From Gammaproteobacteria bacterium (GTDB lineage Bacteria > Pseudomonadota > Gammaproteobacteria > Legionellales > Legionellaceae), in contig JASBUZ010000016.1 of the NCBI GenBank assembly GCA_030147635.1, forward strand, positions 1 through 33,884: DNA of 33,884 bases, in the 5' to 3' direction. A program made the translations under genes and the position numbers. Positions 6,698 through 16,337 of the stretch are shown in pieces; the stretch's first letter is position 1, and each line of letters opens with the position of its first letter. A model generated the notes under the pieces. The model saw nothing but the letters and a program-made list of their open reading frames with translations, did not search any database and was not told the origin of the DNA.

Positions 6698-7957
6698 CTA
6701 ATCCCCCACAATCCCCTTATTTAAATGATGTTGTCTCACTTCTTCATCAAGCCCTGCGGCCTTGGTGAGTGCTGCGACATTTTGCTTGGTAAAGAAGCCA
6801 TCAAACTTATGGCAACGCTCGACATATTCTGTAATGAGAATGGATAATGCGGAGTGCTTTGAGAAAATTTGTTTCAAGTCTGGTTCATCTGTACATTCGC
6901 CAAAAACTTGAGCTAGAAAGCCGATTTGCATTTGTTCACGTAGTGTATTCACCACAAAGTCAAGATTTTTCATCTCTTTGCTGTGGTCACCGTCAGCAAT
7001 TTCAATGGCAATATGATGCATGCGGCGGCCATAGTTTCTGACAAAATTTTCTGTTGGCATGGGTTTCTTCTCGAAAGAATTCACCATGAAAGGTGTATTA
7101 TTCGCGGTAAACACTTTAGCTGGAGACTGAATATCATGGCCATGCATGACGCGATTCACATTGGTGGATGAGTTCATGTCGCCAATATTATAAGCGCCCC
7201 AAAAATAATAATTACTGAGGCACAAAAATTCTAAAATAGCGTCCTCACGCTCACCTGCTAAAATACGCGTAGCCAGATGATCAATTCCTTTCATTAAGGG
7301 TTTAATGCCTTTTTCTTTTGAGAAATCATCGATTTTTTTTAAACTCGCTTGCTGTTCTTTGGTGAGGTTGAAAGGCTGGCCTAATTGAAAATGCTCAATA
7401 TCAAATAAGTCATGATGCACATAGCCAACGCTGTTGAATGTGTGATCAGACATTCTTGTGAAGGCAAGGTGCGGATTAGAAAACAATTTATTTTTGATTC
7501 GCTCCGGATCTTGGAAGTGAAAGTCATGACTTTCCAAAATTTTCTGAGTTTCTCCTAAGTCTTCACAGTGAAAAATTTCACCAATATAGCGCGCGTTACA
7601 TTTTTTACGTGCGTTTGGATACATTGCATTAATACGTGCGATATCGTCTTCAAAGTTTGGGTCTAGTGGCTCAAGCACAAAAAATAAGGGTGACTTAGTT
7701 GTGTTTTTTAAAATATAGATGCGGTGAGTATCTGAGATAAAGCTTTTGTAATAGCGATAAGGCATCATGGCATAGAGTTCTTGCAGGTAGGGGACGGCAT
7801 CTCCTGTTTGCACCTGCACAATGACAGCCTTCATATTACCAACCAAATCACTTAGTCCACTGGATTGTCTGCGTTCATAAATTTTGATGCGATATTCGTT
7901 GAAATAATCTGAGTTTTCTTTATCCCCTTTAGGGGTGTAAGTGAATGGGTTAATCAC
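6698..7957 (-). CDS. VOC-superfamily, 4-hydroxyphenylpyruvate-dioxygenase-like protein
   Basis: 419 residues. The C-terminal half carries three features expected of the metal triad of HPPD-type VOC enzymes: GIDHLAT (His227), RRMHHIAIEI (His314/315) and LITEYVER (Glu377), followed by GFFTKQNVAAL, which echoes the GNF-x-x-LF end of HPPD. The N-terminal half is divergent and longer than in true HPPD (about 360 residues). If active it would be a non-haem Fe(II) oxygenase acting on an alpha-keto acid or related compound; the substrate is unknown. The start is GTG at 7957 with AAGGA 6 bases upstream. No tyrosine-degradation gene lies beside it, so the usual HPPD role is not supported by context. 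Confidence 0.6.
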   Translation of the reverse strand: MINPFTYTPKGDKENSDYFNEYRIKIYERRQSSGLSDLVGNMKAVIVQVQTGDAVPYLQELYAMMPYRYYKSFISDTHRIYILKNTTKSPLFFVLEPLDPNFEDDIARINAMYPNARKKCNARYIGEIFHCEDLGETQKILESHDFHFQDPERIKNKLFSNPHLAFTRMSDHTFNSVGYVHHDLFDIEHFQLGQPFNLTKEQQASLKKIDDFSKEKGIKPLMKGIDHLATRILAGEREDAILEFLCLSNYYFWGAYNIGDMNSSTNVNRVMHGHDIQSPAKVFTANNTPFMVNSFEKKPMPTENFVRNYGRRMHHIAIEIADGDHSKEMKNLDFVVNTLREQMQIGFLAQVFGECTDEPDLKQIFSKHSALSILITEYVERCHKFDGFFTKQNVAALTKAAGLDEEVRQHHLNKGIVGD

Positions 7958-8072
7958 AAGAAATCCTTATATTTTTATGTATTAACTTAGAGCATAGTTC
8001 AAAAGCTTGTACTTGTTATACCTACGCGAACAGGGCATTATAAAATCTATTTTTTTGAGTCGGGGTATGGAT

Positions 8073-8846
8073 ATGTCTTTAAAACGCAGGATGCTTGGTT
8101 GTGCTTTCGCGGGTTTACTCTCTCCTTCACTTTATGCTGGTACTATGGGTGAGCCCATGCCGTCTTTTGAAGGGTTTCTATTTGGTGTGGGGGGCGGCTA
8201 TTTAAATACAAACTTGAGTAAGTGGACAAATGTCACGATGCTTTCGACTTTTCCATCAATTACGGAGTATTACCAAGCAGATAACATTAAAAGCAGCTTT
8301 AGCCCGATTGCTAATGCGAGCTATTTTTCGGCTTTTCAAGACTTGTGGCTATGGGGCATAAAAGGCGTTTATAAGTACTTAGGTGTGCAACACCCAAGCC
8401 TGCTTTGGTCTGGAACGTATCAAAATGGGACCTACCAAGAAGCGACTTTTCATACCGAGCTGGTACAAGAATTTTTCTTAACACTTAATGCAGGGTATCA
8501 GATTTTCCCCAATTGGTTGGTTTACCTGGGAGTTGGTCCTTCAATTACAGAGGCAGAAACTGAGCTTCGGGGTAATCTTTTACCCAACACCTCGATAAGC
8601 TTTCAATATAGCGAGCAAACCAAAAGCAAAGTATTGTGGGGTGTTGCAGGGCAGGTTGGTTTTGAATATATGTTGCCTCATCGTTTTATGCTGGATTTGT
8701 CCTATAATTTGGTGGTAAGCCCAAAGACAACCATGCCCACTACTTATTTTTCGACCAATACAACCAGTTTTTATAGTGCATTTACTCAGCGTGTACGGGT
8801 GCTTGATCAAGGGCTTAACGTAACAGTGAATAAGTACTTTTCTTAA
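8073..8846 (+). CDS. Outer-membrane beta-barrel protein
   Basis: 257 residues. A signal peptide (cleavage after SLYA, residue 22) is followed by G-T-M-G, and the mature part alternates hydrophobic and polar residues in strand-sized blocks rich in Tyr, Gly and Asn. The last residues, NVTVNKYFS, approximate a barrel's terminal strand but do not end in Phe. The ATG at 8073 is chosen over that at 8067 because CGGGG lies at the right distance and the signal peptide then starts normally. It is 21 bases from the exported GH18-like gene and probably shares its transcript. The function (porin, adhesin or other) is unknown. Confidence 0.72.
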   Translation: MSLKRRMLGCAFAGLLSPSLYAGTMGEPMPSFEGFLFGVGGGYLNTNLSKWTNVTMLSTFPSITEYYQADNIKSSFSPIANASYFSAFQDLWLWGIKGVYKYLGVQHPSLLWSGTYQNGTYQEATFHTELVQEFFLTLNAGYQIFPNWLVYLGVGPSITEAETELRGNLLPNTSISFQYSEQTKSKVLWGVAGQVGFEYMLPHRFMLDLSYNLVVSPKTTMPTTYFSTNTTSFYSAFTQRVRVLDQGLNVTVNKYFS

Positions 8847-8867
8847 ACTGTGAAGGAGCTTTTCAGC

Positions 8868-9971
8868 ATGAAACGGATTTTGCTTGGTTTGGGGCTTATC
8901 GTTTGCTCGAGTGCAATGGCTGTCACGATATCAGATCGGTGCGCGCTCCTTTACGATGATATTAGTACGACCGGGCCAAATGGGAAAAAAACGCGAGATC
9001 CAGGACATTGGATTCCAAATATCACCGCATTCAATAAAGAGGCGAGTACAGGGAAGGAAATTTCTTGTTTGTACCCTTATACTGGAGACATTGAAATGTA
9101 TTGCACAGGGCCTAGTGACTGTGTGTATACGGGTCCTAAGAAAAATGTGTTTGTCTATTATGACGTGGGTCTTCCTTCAATTAAGGCTTACCACGATGCT
9201 TTTCCAAACGTGGTGATGTTGCCCATTATTGATGGCAGTACCAAAAGTGCACTTTTAAAGGCGCTCACTTACTCGGATGTTGGAACCAATACAGCTGATT
9301 TGCTTGTCGAGCAGGTGTGTAATGATCCGAATTCTGATGGTGTGTTTTTAGATTTGGAACCATTTGATATTAGTGTGCCTGGGCAGTTTGCTTTTTATAG
9401 TCAGCTTGCCAAGCGCTTTGTTGAGAGCCCATGCGTGGATACTAATCATCCCAAAGGACGTATTTTTGGTGCTTTTTTGAGTCCAGGAAGAGTGAAAGAT
9501 TGGAGTCAAGTGAAGGCAGCATTTGGCAATGTTGGCTATGCAGCAGTTTCAGGTTACGACATTAAAGATACTAATCCTCCTACACCAACTAGCATCCAGT
9601 TATATCACTCCAGTGTAACAGGCATGCTGACCACCATGGATGCAGCTTCTACTAAGTTTAAAATCGCATATAAAGTAGTTGTGCCTTGGGCTGCAAGTTT
9701 TGGTGAGTTTAATAAGTATGGTAAGTACGACCCATCTAATCCACCGACTGACTTTCAGTTAATCAAAGATTATACCTCGGAAGGGATTACTCAGCTGGCC
9801 TATGTACAAGCAGCACGTGCGATTATTACCGCCGTATGTAAAAGTGCTTATTACTTGGGGATGGATGGCTGGAGCTGGAGCCAGTATAAGTCTCCTAAAC
9901 CTGCTGAGGAGCAAATGCTTCTACCTGCGATTCCAGACGGGGATGTGGTGAAGTATTTGCAGCAAAATTAA
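8868..9971 (+). CDS. Exported GH18-like (TIM-barrel) protein
   Basis: 367 residues with a signal peptide ending SSAMA (about residue 18). [10 protein letters not shown] in the middle resembles the GH18 signature DGxDxDxE, with Phe in place of the first inner Asp while Asp and the terminal catalytic Glu remain. Upstream FVYYDVG and downstream GYAAVSGYD and [10 protein letters not shown] fit barrel strands of such hydrolases. Several Cys suggest disulfides in the periplasm or outside. The ATG at 8868 has AAGGAG 9 bases upstream; a GTG at 8850 would give a poorer signal peptide. A chitin- or peptidoglycan-like substrate is possible, but a non-enzymatic member cannot be excluded. Its stop shares TTAA with the sdaA stop. 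Confidence 0.55.
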   Translation: MKRILLGLGLIVCSSAMAVTISDRCALLYDDISTTGPNGKKTRDPGHWIPNITAFNKEASTGKEISCLYPYTGDIEMYCTGPSDCVYTGPKKNVFVYYDVGLPSIKAYHDAFPNVVMLPIIDGSTKSALLKALTYSDVGTNTADLLVEQVCNDPNSDGVFLDLEPFDISVPGQFAFYSQLAKRFVESPCVDTNHPKGRIFGAFLSPGRVKDWSQVKAAFGNVGYAAVSGYDIKDTNPPTPTSIQLYHSSVTGMLTTMDAASTKFKIAYKVVVPWAASFGEFNKYGKYDPSNPPTDFQLIKDYTSEGITQLAYVQAARAIITAVCKSAYYLGMDGWSWSQYKSPKPAEEQMLLPAIPDGDVVKYLQQN

Positions 9972-11344
9972 CACTCAGGGAAGTTCACTGCGAGTCCACC
10001 GAGTGATGTTTCTTTATAAATGCTTTGCATATCAATGCCTGTTTGCAGCATGGTTTTGATGACTTTATCCAGTGGAATATAATGTTTACCATTACCAAGG
10101 AGTGCCATGCGAGAAGCATTTACGGCTTTGACCGCACCCATGGCGTTACGTTCAATACAAGGAATTTGCACAAGTCCCATGACGGGGTCACACGTGAGTC
10201 CCAAGTGATGTTCCATTGCAATTTCAGCAGCATTTTCAATTTGTTCGAGTGTACCGCCAAGTACGGCTGTGAGTGCACCCGCCGCCATTGAAGAGGCAAC
10301 GCCAATTTCACCCTGGCAGCCAACCTCGGCTGCCGAGATAGAAGCGCCTTTCTTGTATAAAATCCCAAGTGCACTTGCAGTTAAAAAGTAAGTGTAGAGA
10401 TCTTCATCACTGTTTTTATCATGTGCGGTTTGCATGTACCTCATGACGGAAGGCAGAACGCCTGCAGCGCCATTGGTGGGCGAGGTGACAATGCGTCCAC
10501 CAGCTGCATTTTCTTCGTTCACTGCAATTGCATATAGGTTGAGGCGGCTTAGCACATCAGAGCCTTCATAAGTACTTTTAATTCCTTGCTTGTTGTTGAG
10601 CTTTTCTAATAAATTATGCGCACGACGTTTTAAGTTGAGTCCACCTGGGAGTGTGCCTGTATGTTTGCAGCCGGCATCAATAGAATCATTCATGACGTTT
10701 GCAATATTTACAATGCCTTCAAAGATGGCCGCTTTATCACGAAAGACTTCTTCATTCCTGAGCATCACCTCCGCAATACTAAGCTTATGTTTTTTGCAAT
10801 GTGACATCAGTTCTGCCGCAGTTTCAAAGGGGTAGGGTAGGGTAACATCAGCATCTTCTTGTTTGCCAAACGCTTCTTCAGTGACAATAAAGCCCCCACC
10901 AATTGAGTAATAAACTTGACTTAAAAGCACTTTTTTGCTTGCGTCGTAGGCGGTGAAACGGAGACCATTACTGTGTTTATCTAAGAACTCTTTTTGGAAA
11001 AAAAGTAAGTCGTCTTCTTGGTGAAAGGGGATGGCTTGCTTTCCGCCGAGTTGCAAGGTTTTCTTATTAACGATAGTTTGCATGCGTGGCACCATAGTTT
11101 CGGGATCGACGGTTTCTGGTGTACGCCCCTCTAGGCCATTTAAAATTGCTTTATCGGTGCCATGGCCAATGCCTGTTAATGCAAGTGAACCGTAGAGTTC
11201 TGTTTTGACTCGGTGTACTTGCTCAAAAGTGCTGGCTTGATTCAGCTGTTCCAAAAAAGCGTTGGCGGCTAACATGGGCCCGACTGTGTGTGAGCTGGAT
11301 GGACCAATACCAATAGAAAATAGATCAAATAAGCTGATACTCAT
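9968..11344 (-). CDS. sdaA: L-serine ammonia-lyase (serine dehydratase), single chain
   Basis: 458 residues, matching the single-chain iron-sulfur enzyme of E. coli type. It converts L-serine to pyruvate and ammonia. The beta domain opens with [15 protein letters not shown]; the alpha domain has [11 protein letters not shown] and [12 protein letters not shown], whose three Cys are the [4Fe-4S] ligands, and [11 protein letters not shown]. All appear intact. AAGGA lies upstream of the ATG. It follows glsA by 38 bases on the same strand, so both are likely one transcript. Confidence 0.96.
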   Translation of the reverse strand: MSISLFDLFSIGIGPSSSHTVGPMLAANAFLEQLNQASTFEQVHRVKTELYGSLALTGIGHGTDKAILNGLEGRTPETVDPETMVPRMQTIVNKKTLQLGGKQAIPFHQEDDLLFFQKEFLDKHSNGLRFTAYDASKKVLLSQVYYSIGGGFIVTEEAFGKQEDADVTLPYPFETAAELMSHCKKHKLSIAEVMLRNEEVFRDKAAIFEGIVNIANVMNDSIDAGCKHTGTLPGGLNLKRRAHNLLEKLNNKQGIKSTYEGSDVLSRLNLYAIAVNEENAAGGRIVTSPTNGAAGVLPSVMRYMQTAHDKNSDEDLYTYFLTASALGILYKKGASISAAEVGCQGEIGVASSMAAGALTAVLGGTLEQIENAAEIAMEHHLGLTCDPVMGLVQIPCIERNAMGAVKAVNASRMALLGNGKHYIPLDKVIKTMLQTGIDMQSIYKETSLGGLAVNFPEC

Positions 11345-11382
11345 AGGGTTCTCATCCTTGTTATTGTTTTATAGTTATAGGT

Positions 11383-12318
11383 TTAGGGGAGTGCAAAATG
11401 CCAGTCCATTGCTTTAGATAATCCTTCGAGCATGATACCGCCTCGCACACTGTTACCTTTAGCATTGACACGGGGACTCAAGGTCGCCATGCCAGCTTTT
11501 CCCGGAACAGTTGCAATGGTGTAGCCAGAGACGCCACTTTTGGCAGGCATCCCGGTGTACACAAGGTGCGTACCACTTTCATCATATAAACCGCAAGTTG
11601 CCATAATAGCGAGGGTAATTTTGCAGGTTTCTCGAGAAATAATAACTTCGTTCGTGCTTGGATCACGTCCAGCATTTGCAAGCAAGGTTGGTAAATAAAG
11701 CATTTGCTCAAGAGAGGCTTCATAGGAGCAGAGGGTAAAGTATAAATCGAGCGTTTCTTGCACTCGTTTGCCTAAATTACCACGGCTATTGAGAAGATAA
11801 GCAAGCGAGCGATTACGGTCTCCAGTTCTTTTTTCAGATGCAAAAACCAGCGGGTTAATGGTAAGGCGTTGATTAAACGCAATCTTAATCCACTTTTCGA
11901 GCCAGGCAAACTGTTGTTCCTCAACACCTGGGATATGAGAACAAAGCACAATCGCGCCAGCGTTAAGCATTGGATTGGAAGGCTTTGGTCCAAACTGTTC
12001 GAGCCGCGTAATCGAGGCAAACTCATCGCCTGAAGGTTCTACTCTGACCCACTCAAACACTTGTTCTGGCCCGTATTCTTCGAGCAAACCGATGAGTGGG
12101 ACAATTTTACTTGTGCTTTGTAAGGTAATGCGTGGCAGAGGGGCATTACTATACATCACAGGCTCGCCATCGAGTGGGTGCACCGCAATAGCGGTTAGAG
12201 ATTCGTCGACGTTTGCAAGCTCTGGAATATAATTGGCTGCATGTCCTTCCTGGTTTTTTTCCGCAGCTTCAACAAGTTGCTTTAGCAAATCAACGGTAAT
12301 GGTGGGTTTTTTAGGCAT
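11383..12318 (-). CDS. glsA: Glutaminase
   Basis: 311 residues, the usual length for bacterial serine-dependent glutaminases, which hydrolyse L-glutamine to glutamate and ammonia. The Ser-x-x-Lys pair is Ser68/Lys71 in LQSTSKIVPL, with NPMLNAGAI and KSGVSGYTIATVPGKAGMA further along. The ATG at 12318 is preferred over 12330 because GGAG lies 6 bases before it. A TATACT on the minus strand (complement of 12352-12357) could be the -10 of a promoter, with a weak -35. It is upstream of sdaA, and it occupies the place behind lptB where rpoN often lies. Confidence 0.94.
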   Translation of the reverse strand: MPKKPTITVDLLKQLVEAAEKNQEGHAANYIPELANVDESLTAIAVHPLDGEPVMYSNAPLPRITLQSTSKIVPLIGLLEEYGPEQVFEWVRVEPSGDEFASITRLEQFGPKPSNPMLNAGAIVLCSHIPGVEEQQFAWLEKWIKIAFNQRLTINPLVFASEKRTGDRNRSLAYLLNSRGNLGKRVQETLDLYFTLCSYEASLEQMLYLPTLLANAGRDPSTNEVIISRETCKITLAIMATCGLYDESGTHLVYTGMPAKSGVSGYTIATVPGKAGMATLSPRVNAKGNSVRGGIMLEGLSKAMDWHFALP

Positions 12319-12382
12319 GCTGCACTCCATTCGTTGAAATTAGGGCCGCTCAGTATACATTAAGTGTATCACTTCTTCATCA

Positions 12383-13108
12383 TTACAAATCAAAACTCTC
12401 CCCTAAATAAACCGCCCGTGCCTGCTCATTCGCTAAAATTGTTTTCGGTGTGCCTTCACATAAGACTTGACCCTGATTCAGGATGTAAGCACGTCCACAA
12501 ATATCCAAAGTTTCTCGGACGTTATGGTCGGTAATTAAAACGCCAATGTTACGGTCACACAAATGTATTATCATTTTTTTGATGTCGAGTACTGAGATAG
12601 GATCAACGCCCGCAAAAGGCTCATCGAGCAAGATAAAATCCGGATCTGTTGCCAGTGCTCTTGCGATTTCAACTCGGCGGCGCTCACCACCTGATAAGCT
12701 CATGCCTAAGTTATTTCGTAGATGTGAAATATGAAACTCCCGCAGTAAGCGCTCGACAATTTCGGGATGTTCTGATTTTTTTAAATCGGTTCGGCACTGC
12801 AAAATAGCAAGTAGGTTATCTTCTACGGTCATTTTTCTGAAGATAGACGCTTCTTGTGGCAGATATCCAATACCAAGCCGTGCGCGTTCGTGAATTGGTA
12901 GGCGGGTAATGTTTTGGCCATTTAGGGTAATTTGCCCTGCATCACATTTTTGTAGGCCCACAATGAGGTAAAACGAAGTGGTTTTTCCTGCACCATTAGG
13001 CCCGAGCAGTCCTACACACTCACCTCGTTTGATGTTAATACTGACATCGTTTACGACCGTTCTTTTTTTGAATGCCTTTTGTAAGTGGGTTGCACACAGC
13101 TCGCTCAT
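12383..13108 (-). CDS. lptB: LPS export ABC transporter ATPase LptB
   Basis: 241 residues. LptB is the cytoplasmic ATPase that powers LPS extraction by LptFG. Walker A GPNGAGKT is at 36-43, the ABC signature LSGGERRR at 138-145, Walker B ends LLDEPF (Asp162, Glu163), and the switch His is at 195. The gene overlaps lptA by 4 bases (ATGA) and ends the kdsD-kdsC-lptC-lptA-lptB run. lptF and lptG are not in the window. Confidence 0.96.
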   Translation of the reverse strand: MSELCATHLQKAFKKRTVVNDVSINIKRGECVGLLGPNGAGKTTSFYLIVGLQKCDAGQITLNGQNITRLPIHERARLGIGYLPQEASIFRKMTVEDNLLAILQCRTDLKKSEHPEIVERLLREFHISHLRNNLGMSLSGGERRRVEIARALATDPDFILLDEPFAGVDPISVLDIKKMIIHLCDRNIGVLITDHNVRETLDICGRAYILNQGQVLCEGTPKTILANEQARAVYLGESFDL

Positions 13109-13608
13109 AAGTGTTTCTCTGGATGTTCTGATGGGTCAATGAGTATAACAGTTCGCTCTTCATTTTTAGCGGTTGTCATGAAGCGTTCTGCTTGAATATC
13201 GTAGCGGATGTGGGGGGCGGTTAGTTTATTGTTGCCTTGCTCAATTTGTGCGTGTCCAATTAATTCAAGCTCATGTTTGACTGGATGATAGTGAATGGTA
13301 TCCGCGAATGCATGTAACAAGGGTTTATCTTCTGTAGTTAATGTCCAAAAGTGTGCTCTTTTTTTTTCGGAGCCAAAAGCGGTCGCCCGAACAAGATGGT
13401 GGTCTTTATCCATGAGTGTTGTCGCGTGGTTTGCGCGTAGGTTTGAGCTGCCTTGCGTGATTGAAACACCTTCGGTATAGGTTCCAACGCCGGTTTTATC
13501 GTTGAACGTAACATGGCCTGCTTGAAATTGAATGGCTTCAAGTTTATCGCTTTTTAAGGCGTAAGCGTTGTTTGTAATACAGAGCAATAAGAAAGCGAGT
13601 CTAACCAT
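13105..13608 (-). CDS. lptA: LPS export periplasmic bridge protein LptA
   Basis: 167 residues with a signal peptide ([17 protein letters not shown]) followed by an OstA-like beta-jellyroll: [32 protein letters not shown] opens with the usual pattern, and [16 protein letters not shown] is the second conserved block. LptA forms the periplasmic bridge between LptC and LptD. The ATG at 13608 is chosen because it starts directly at the signal peptide; it overlaps the lptC end by 8 bases (ATGGTTAG). A longer frame to 13650 would bury the signal. Confidence 0.9.
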   Translation of the reverse strand: MVRLAFLLLCITNNAYALKSDKLEAIQFQAGHVTFNDKTGVGTYTEGVSITQGSSNLRANHATTLMDKDHHLVRATAFGSEKKRAHFWTLTTEDKPLLHAFADTIHYHPVKHELELIGHAQIEQGNNKLTAPHIRYDIQAERFMTTAKNEERTVILIDPSEHPEKHL

Positions 13609-14167
13609 GTCGAGGCCTATAAGTTCCACGGATATTTTCAAGCAACTCAATATGATGTGTGATGAGTTCTGCTTGCATACCAGTTGCTTCTAGGTGATTT
13701 TCACCTTGGTCCCAGGTAATTTCAAGTGGGGTACGGGCTGATTTTTCCTTGGGAAAATAACTGATGGCTTCTGTTTTGATAACACCTGCTGCTTGTGTTT
13801 TGTAAGCCTCATGATGAATGGTTACATCCGTTAAAAATTTAATTTCATCAGCGTTTTTTGTGACTACTGCTGTTTCTGACTGAATATGCCAGGCAGGTTG
13901 ATTTGCTTTGGTGACAGCAATAAAGGGGGTGTTTAAATAGTGCGTGTCTTCATTTGACATATGATAGGTAGAGGGAGACTGCAAAAAGTAAGTAAGCTGT
14001 CCGGTTTTGTCGAACTGCTTCACTTCGAGAGCAGTAAAGCGGTGCTCGGGGGTGTCTTGGGGCATGGTCAGCTTGATTTTGGGGGCATGCGTAAAGAAAA
14101 ACCAGGCGGCACTCGCAAGGAGGAGTAGTACAGAAAAAGTAGTGGTGATACCGCGTGTAACATGCAT
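13601..14167 (-). CDS. lptC: LPS export protein LptC
   Basis: 188 residues. A single N-terminal membrane anchor (about 8-26) precedes a periplasmic OstA-type fold (FTALEVKQFDKTGQLTYFLQSP, with later strands WHIQSETAVV and LEITWDQGENHLEATG). LptC sits on the LptB2FG complex and passes LPS to LptA. Sequence conservation in this family is low; identification rests on topology, length and position between kdsC and lptA. Confidence 0.9.
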   Translation of the reverse strand: MHVTRGITTTFSVLLLLASAAWFFFTHAPKIKLTMPQDTPEHRFTALEVKQFDKTGQLTYFLQSPSTYHMSNEDTHYLNTPFIAVTKANQPAWHIQSETAVVTKNADEIKFLTDVTIHHEAYKTQAAGVIKTEAISYFPKEKSARTPLEITWDQGENHLEATGMQAELITHHIELLENIRGTYRPRHG

Positions 14168-14173
14168 GACAGC

Positions 14174-14707
14174 TTAACCGGTTAAGTAGTTATCTAGGGC
14201 GACTTCGGCTTTGCCCTGAGTGGTTAAGATGAGGTCGCATAACTCACGTACACCACCATGACCGCCTGGTTTCTTCGTTTGCCAGTCAGCGGCATCCCTG
14301 ACTGCGTCGAGAGCATTGGCAATAGCCACGCCGAAACCTACTTGTTGTATGATGGGTAAATCAGGTAAGTCATCTCCGATGTAGGAGAATGCTTCATTGG
14401 GCAAGTCTAAGCGTTGTTTTAGCGTCTCGAAGGCATTCTGTTTATTGACTTGTCCTGCAAAAAAGTGGCGAATGCCAAGTTGCGCCATACGGTTGTCGAT
14501 AATCTGGTTACTTGAGGTGGTAATGACTGCGACTTCAATGCCAGCAGAGAGTAAGAATTTAAGCCCCATGCCATCGTGTACATGGAATGTTCTACCTTCA
14601 TTGCCCATCGTGTCCAAATATAAAGAGCCATCCGTGAGCACTCCGTCTACATCTGTGATGAGGCAGCGAATTGATTTTATTTTTTCAATTAAGTTTGGGT
14701 TTAGCAT
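14174..14707 (-). CDS. kdsC: Kdo-8-phosphate phosphatase
   Basis: 177 residues, typical of the tetrameric HAD phosphatase KdsC, which removes phosphate from Kdo-8-P. Motif I is DVDGVLTDG (the first Asp is the nucleophile, about residue 19), motif II is VITTSSN, and motif IV is GDDLPD. The C-terminus GGHGGVREL is the family's substrate-contacting tail. Two bases separate it from kdsD. Confidence 0.96.
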   Translation of the reverse strand: MLNPNLIEKIKSIRCLITDVDGVLTDGSLYLDTMGNEGRTFHVHDGMGLKFLLSAGIEVAVITTSSNQIIDNRMAQLGIRHFFAGQVNKQNAFETLKQRLDLPNEAFSYIGDDLPDLPIIQQVGFGVAIANALDAVRDAADWQTKKPGGHGGVRELCDLILTTQGKAEVALDNYLTG

Positions 14708-14709
14708 AG

Positions 14710-15672
14710 TTAAATAATTCCTGCGCGTAGCAAATCATGAATGTGTAAGATAGCAGTAGGTTGCTTTGTCTCGTTGGTAATGACCAGCGAAGTAATGCTG
14801 TGCTTTTGCATAATAGAGAGTGCTTCTGCCGCCAATGCTGTTTTGGAAATGGTTTTACAGTTTGTTGTCATGACCTCTCGAATAGGTGTCTTATGAATAT
14901 CGTATGATTGGGTAAGCGTTCGTCGGATATCTCCATCTGTGTAGATGCCCGCGAGGCAATTATTATTATCTACGACACACGTCATGCCGAGCTTTTTAGC
15001 GTTGACTTCATCGAGGGCTTCACGAATGGTAATGTTCTCGTTGACTTGCGGCAGGGCCTCTCCTGTTTGATAAAGATCTTGGACCGTGAGCAGGGATTTT
15101 TTACCGAGTGCGCCGCCTGGATGTGCATTCGCAAAGTCATCTGCAGTAAAGCCGCGTCCATCCAGCAGGGCAATTGCCAAAGCATCCCCCATAACGAGTG
15201 CGAGGGTTGTGCTGGTAGTTGGCGCTAAGTTGAGTGGGCATGCTTCGGATTCAATTGCTAGGTCTAGGTTTACGGTTGCAATTTTAGCGAGTGTCGATTG
15301 TGGGTTCCCTGTGAGGCTAATAATAGGAACGCCCAGGCGTTTTAGGTGAGGTAGAAGGCTCACAATCTCAGCAGTGTTGCCCGAGTTTGAAATCATGAGT
15401 ACGGTATCTTTTTCGGTGACCATCCCAAGGTCACCATGGTTTGCTTCCGCCGGATGCATAAAAAAAGCAGGTGAGCCGGTGCTTGCCAAAGTTGCCGCTA
15501 TTTTATTGCCGATGTGGCCAGATTTTCCCATGCCAGTCACAATGATTCGGCCTTGGCATTCAAAAAGCAGCTGACACGCCTTTTCAAAAGCTTTATCTAT
15601 TTTTTGGGTTAATCCAAAAACAGCGGCAGCCTCTGTTTCAATAGTAGCGAGACCTGATTTGCAAAAGTCCAT
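14710..15672 (-). CDS. kdsD: D-arabinose-5-phosphate isomerase
   Basis: 320 residues from the ATG at 15672. It interconverts ribulose-5-P and arabinose-5-P, the first step towards Kdo. An N-terminal SIS domain has GMGKSGHIGNKIA, MISNSGNTAEI and HPGGALGKK; two CBS domains follow (about 200-320). The start is uncertain: the frame continues to a GTG at 15714, adding 14 residues, and neither site has a clear ribosome binding site. Homologues commonly begin close to the MDF here. It heads the kdsD-lptB run, and no clean promoter is visible in front of it. Confidence 0.94.
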   Translation of the reverse strand: MDFCKSGLATIETEAAAVFGLTQKIDKAFEKACQLLFECQGRIIVTGMGKSGHIGNKIAATLASTGSPAFFMHPAEANHGDLGMVTEKDTVLMISNSGNTAEIVSLLPHLKRLGVPIISLTGNPQSTLAKIATVNLDLAIESEACPLNLAPTTSTTLALVMGDALAIALLDGRGFTADDFANAHPGGALGKKSLLTVQDLYQTGEALPQVNENITIREALDEVNAKKLGMTCVVDNNNCLAGIYTDGDIRRTLTQSYDIHKTPIREVMTTNCKTISKTALAAEALSIMQKHSITSLVITNETKQPTAILHIHDLLRAGII

Positions 15673-15746
15673 AGTGTTTTTATATGAGTGACTGTATGAA
15701 TTTGATTCTATCACAAGTTAGGTATGCTTCTACAGGGACTTTGATT

Positions 15747-16253
15747 TTACCCTTTCGGCGATCCAAATGGATTAGAATCTGCTTCGTCTTCAGAATCAGA
15801 GAGATCTGACATATCATCATAGCCTGGATAGGTAGAGTCAGTTTCGACGGTTGTCCCGCTTTTTGCACCAGGAGACTGGTCATAGCTTTCTCGAAGCTTC
15901 TGGAGTTTTTCTTTTGCTTGTTGATTCTCTACTATTGTGCCTAGAGTTTTCATATCTGTTGTAGCAGGAAGACGTTCAATTTTATCGAAGAGGTGTGTCT
16001 CCAAGTTATGAATAATGTTCTCTATTTTGCTACTGGAGATAGAGTCAAAGCTATCAATCTCATCAAGATTGAATTTAACGTAGAGACAGGAGTGACCTGC
16101 ATCAAAAACATAGGTACTTTCTGAGATGTCCGAGATACCCTCAAAAATACGTTCAAAAGCGCTGACAACGTTTTGATTGAGGCGTGCTGCACGGACCTCA
16201 TCAGATTCTTCGGCTTGCCCGGAGTGATCGCATTTCAAACATATAGTAATCAT
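15747..16253 (-). CDS. Unknown protein with acidic C-terminal tail
   Basis: 168 residues of no family I recognise. It starts MITICLKCDHSG, has a mixed alpha/beta body (about 30-115), then a charged linker and a low-complexity acidic tail of Ser, Asp and Glu ending NPFGSPKG. There is no signal peptide or membrane segment. The ATG at 16253 has AGGG 7 bases upstream; the frame runs on to 16295 but that has no ribosome binding site. TTGAAT and TATATG, 16 bases apart upstream on the minus strand, may be its promoter. It lies between kdsD and mlaF, where E. coli carries the transporter gene yrbG. The disordered acidic tail would suit a secreted effector, but nothing proves that. Confidence 0.7.
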   Translation of the reverse strand: MITICLKCDHSGQAEESDEVRAARLNQNVVSAFERIFEGISDISESTYVFDAGHSCLYVKFNLDEIDSFDSISSSKIENIIHNLETHLFDKIERLPATTDMKTLGTIVENQQAKEKLQKLRESYDQSPGAKSGTTVETDSTYPGYDDMSDLSDSEDEADSNPFGSPKG

Positions 16254-16337
16254 GGTATCGCCCTTAATTTTATGTATTATATAAACATATAGCATTAAAA
16301 TAAATCAATTCAAGTTTTTCCCCTAGGATATGTGTCG

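Noticed and set aside
8040-8066. Promoter TTGTTA...TATAAA before the outer-membrane protein gene
   Set aside because: The spacing is about 20 bases, too long for a confident sigma-70 call.
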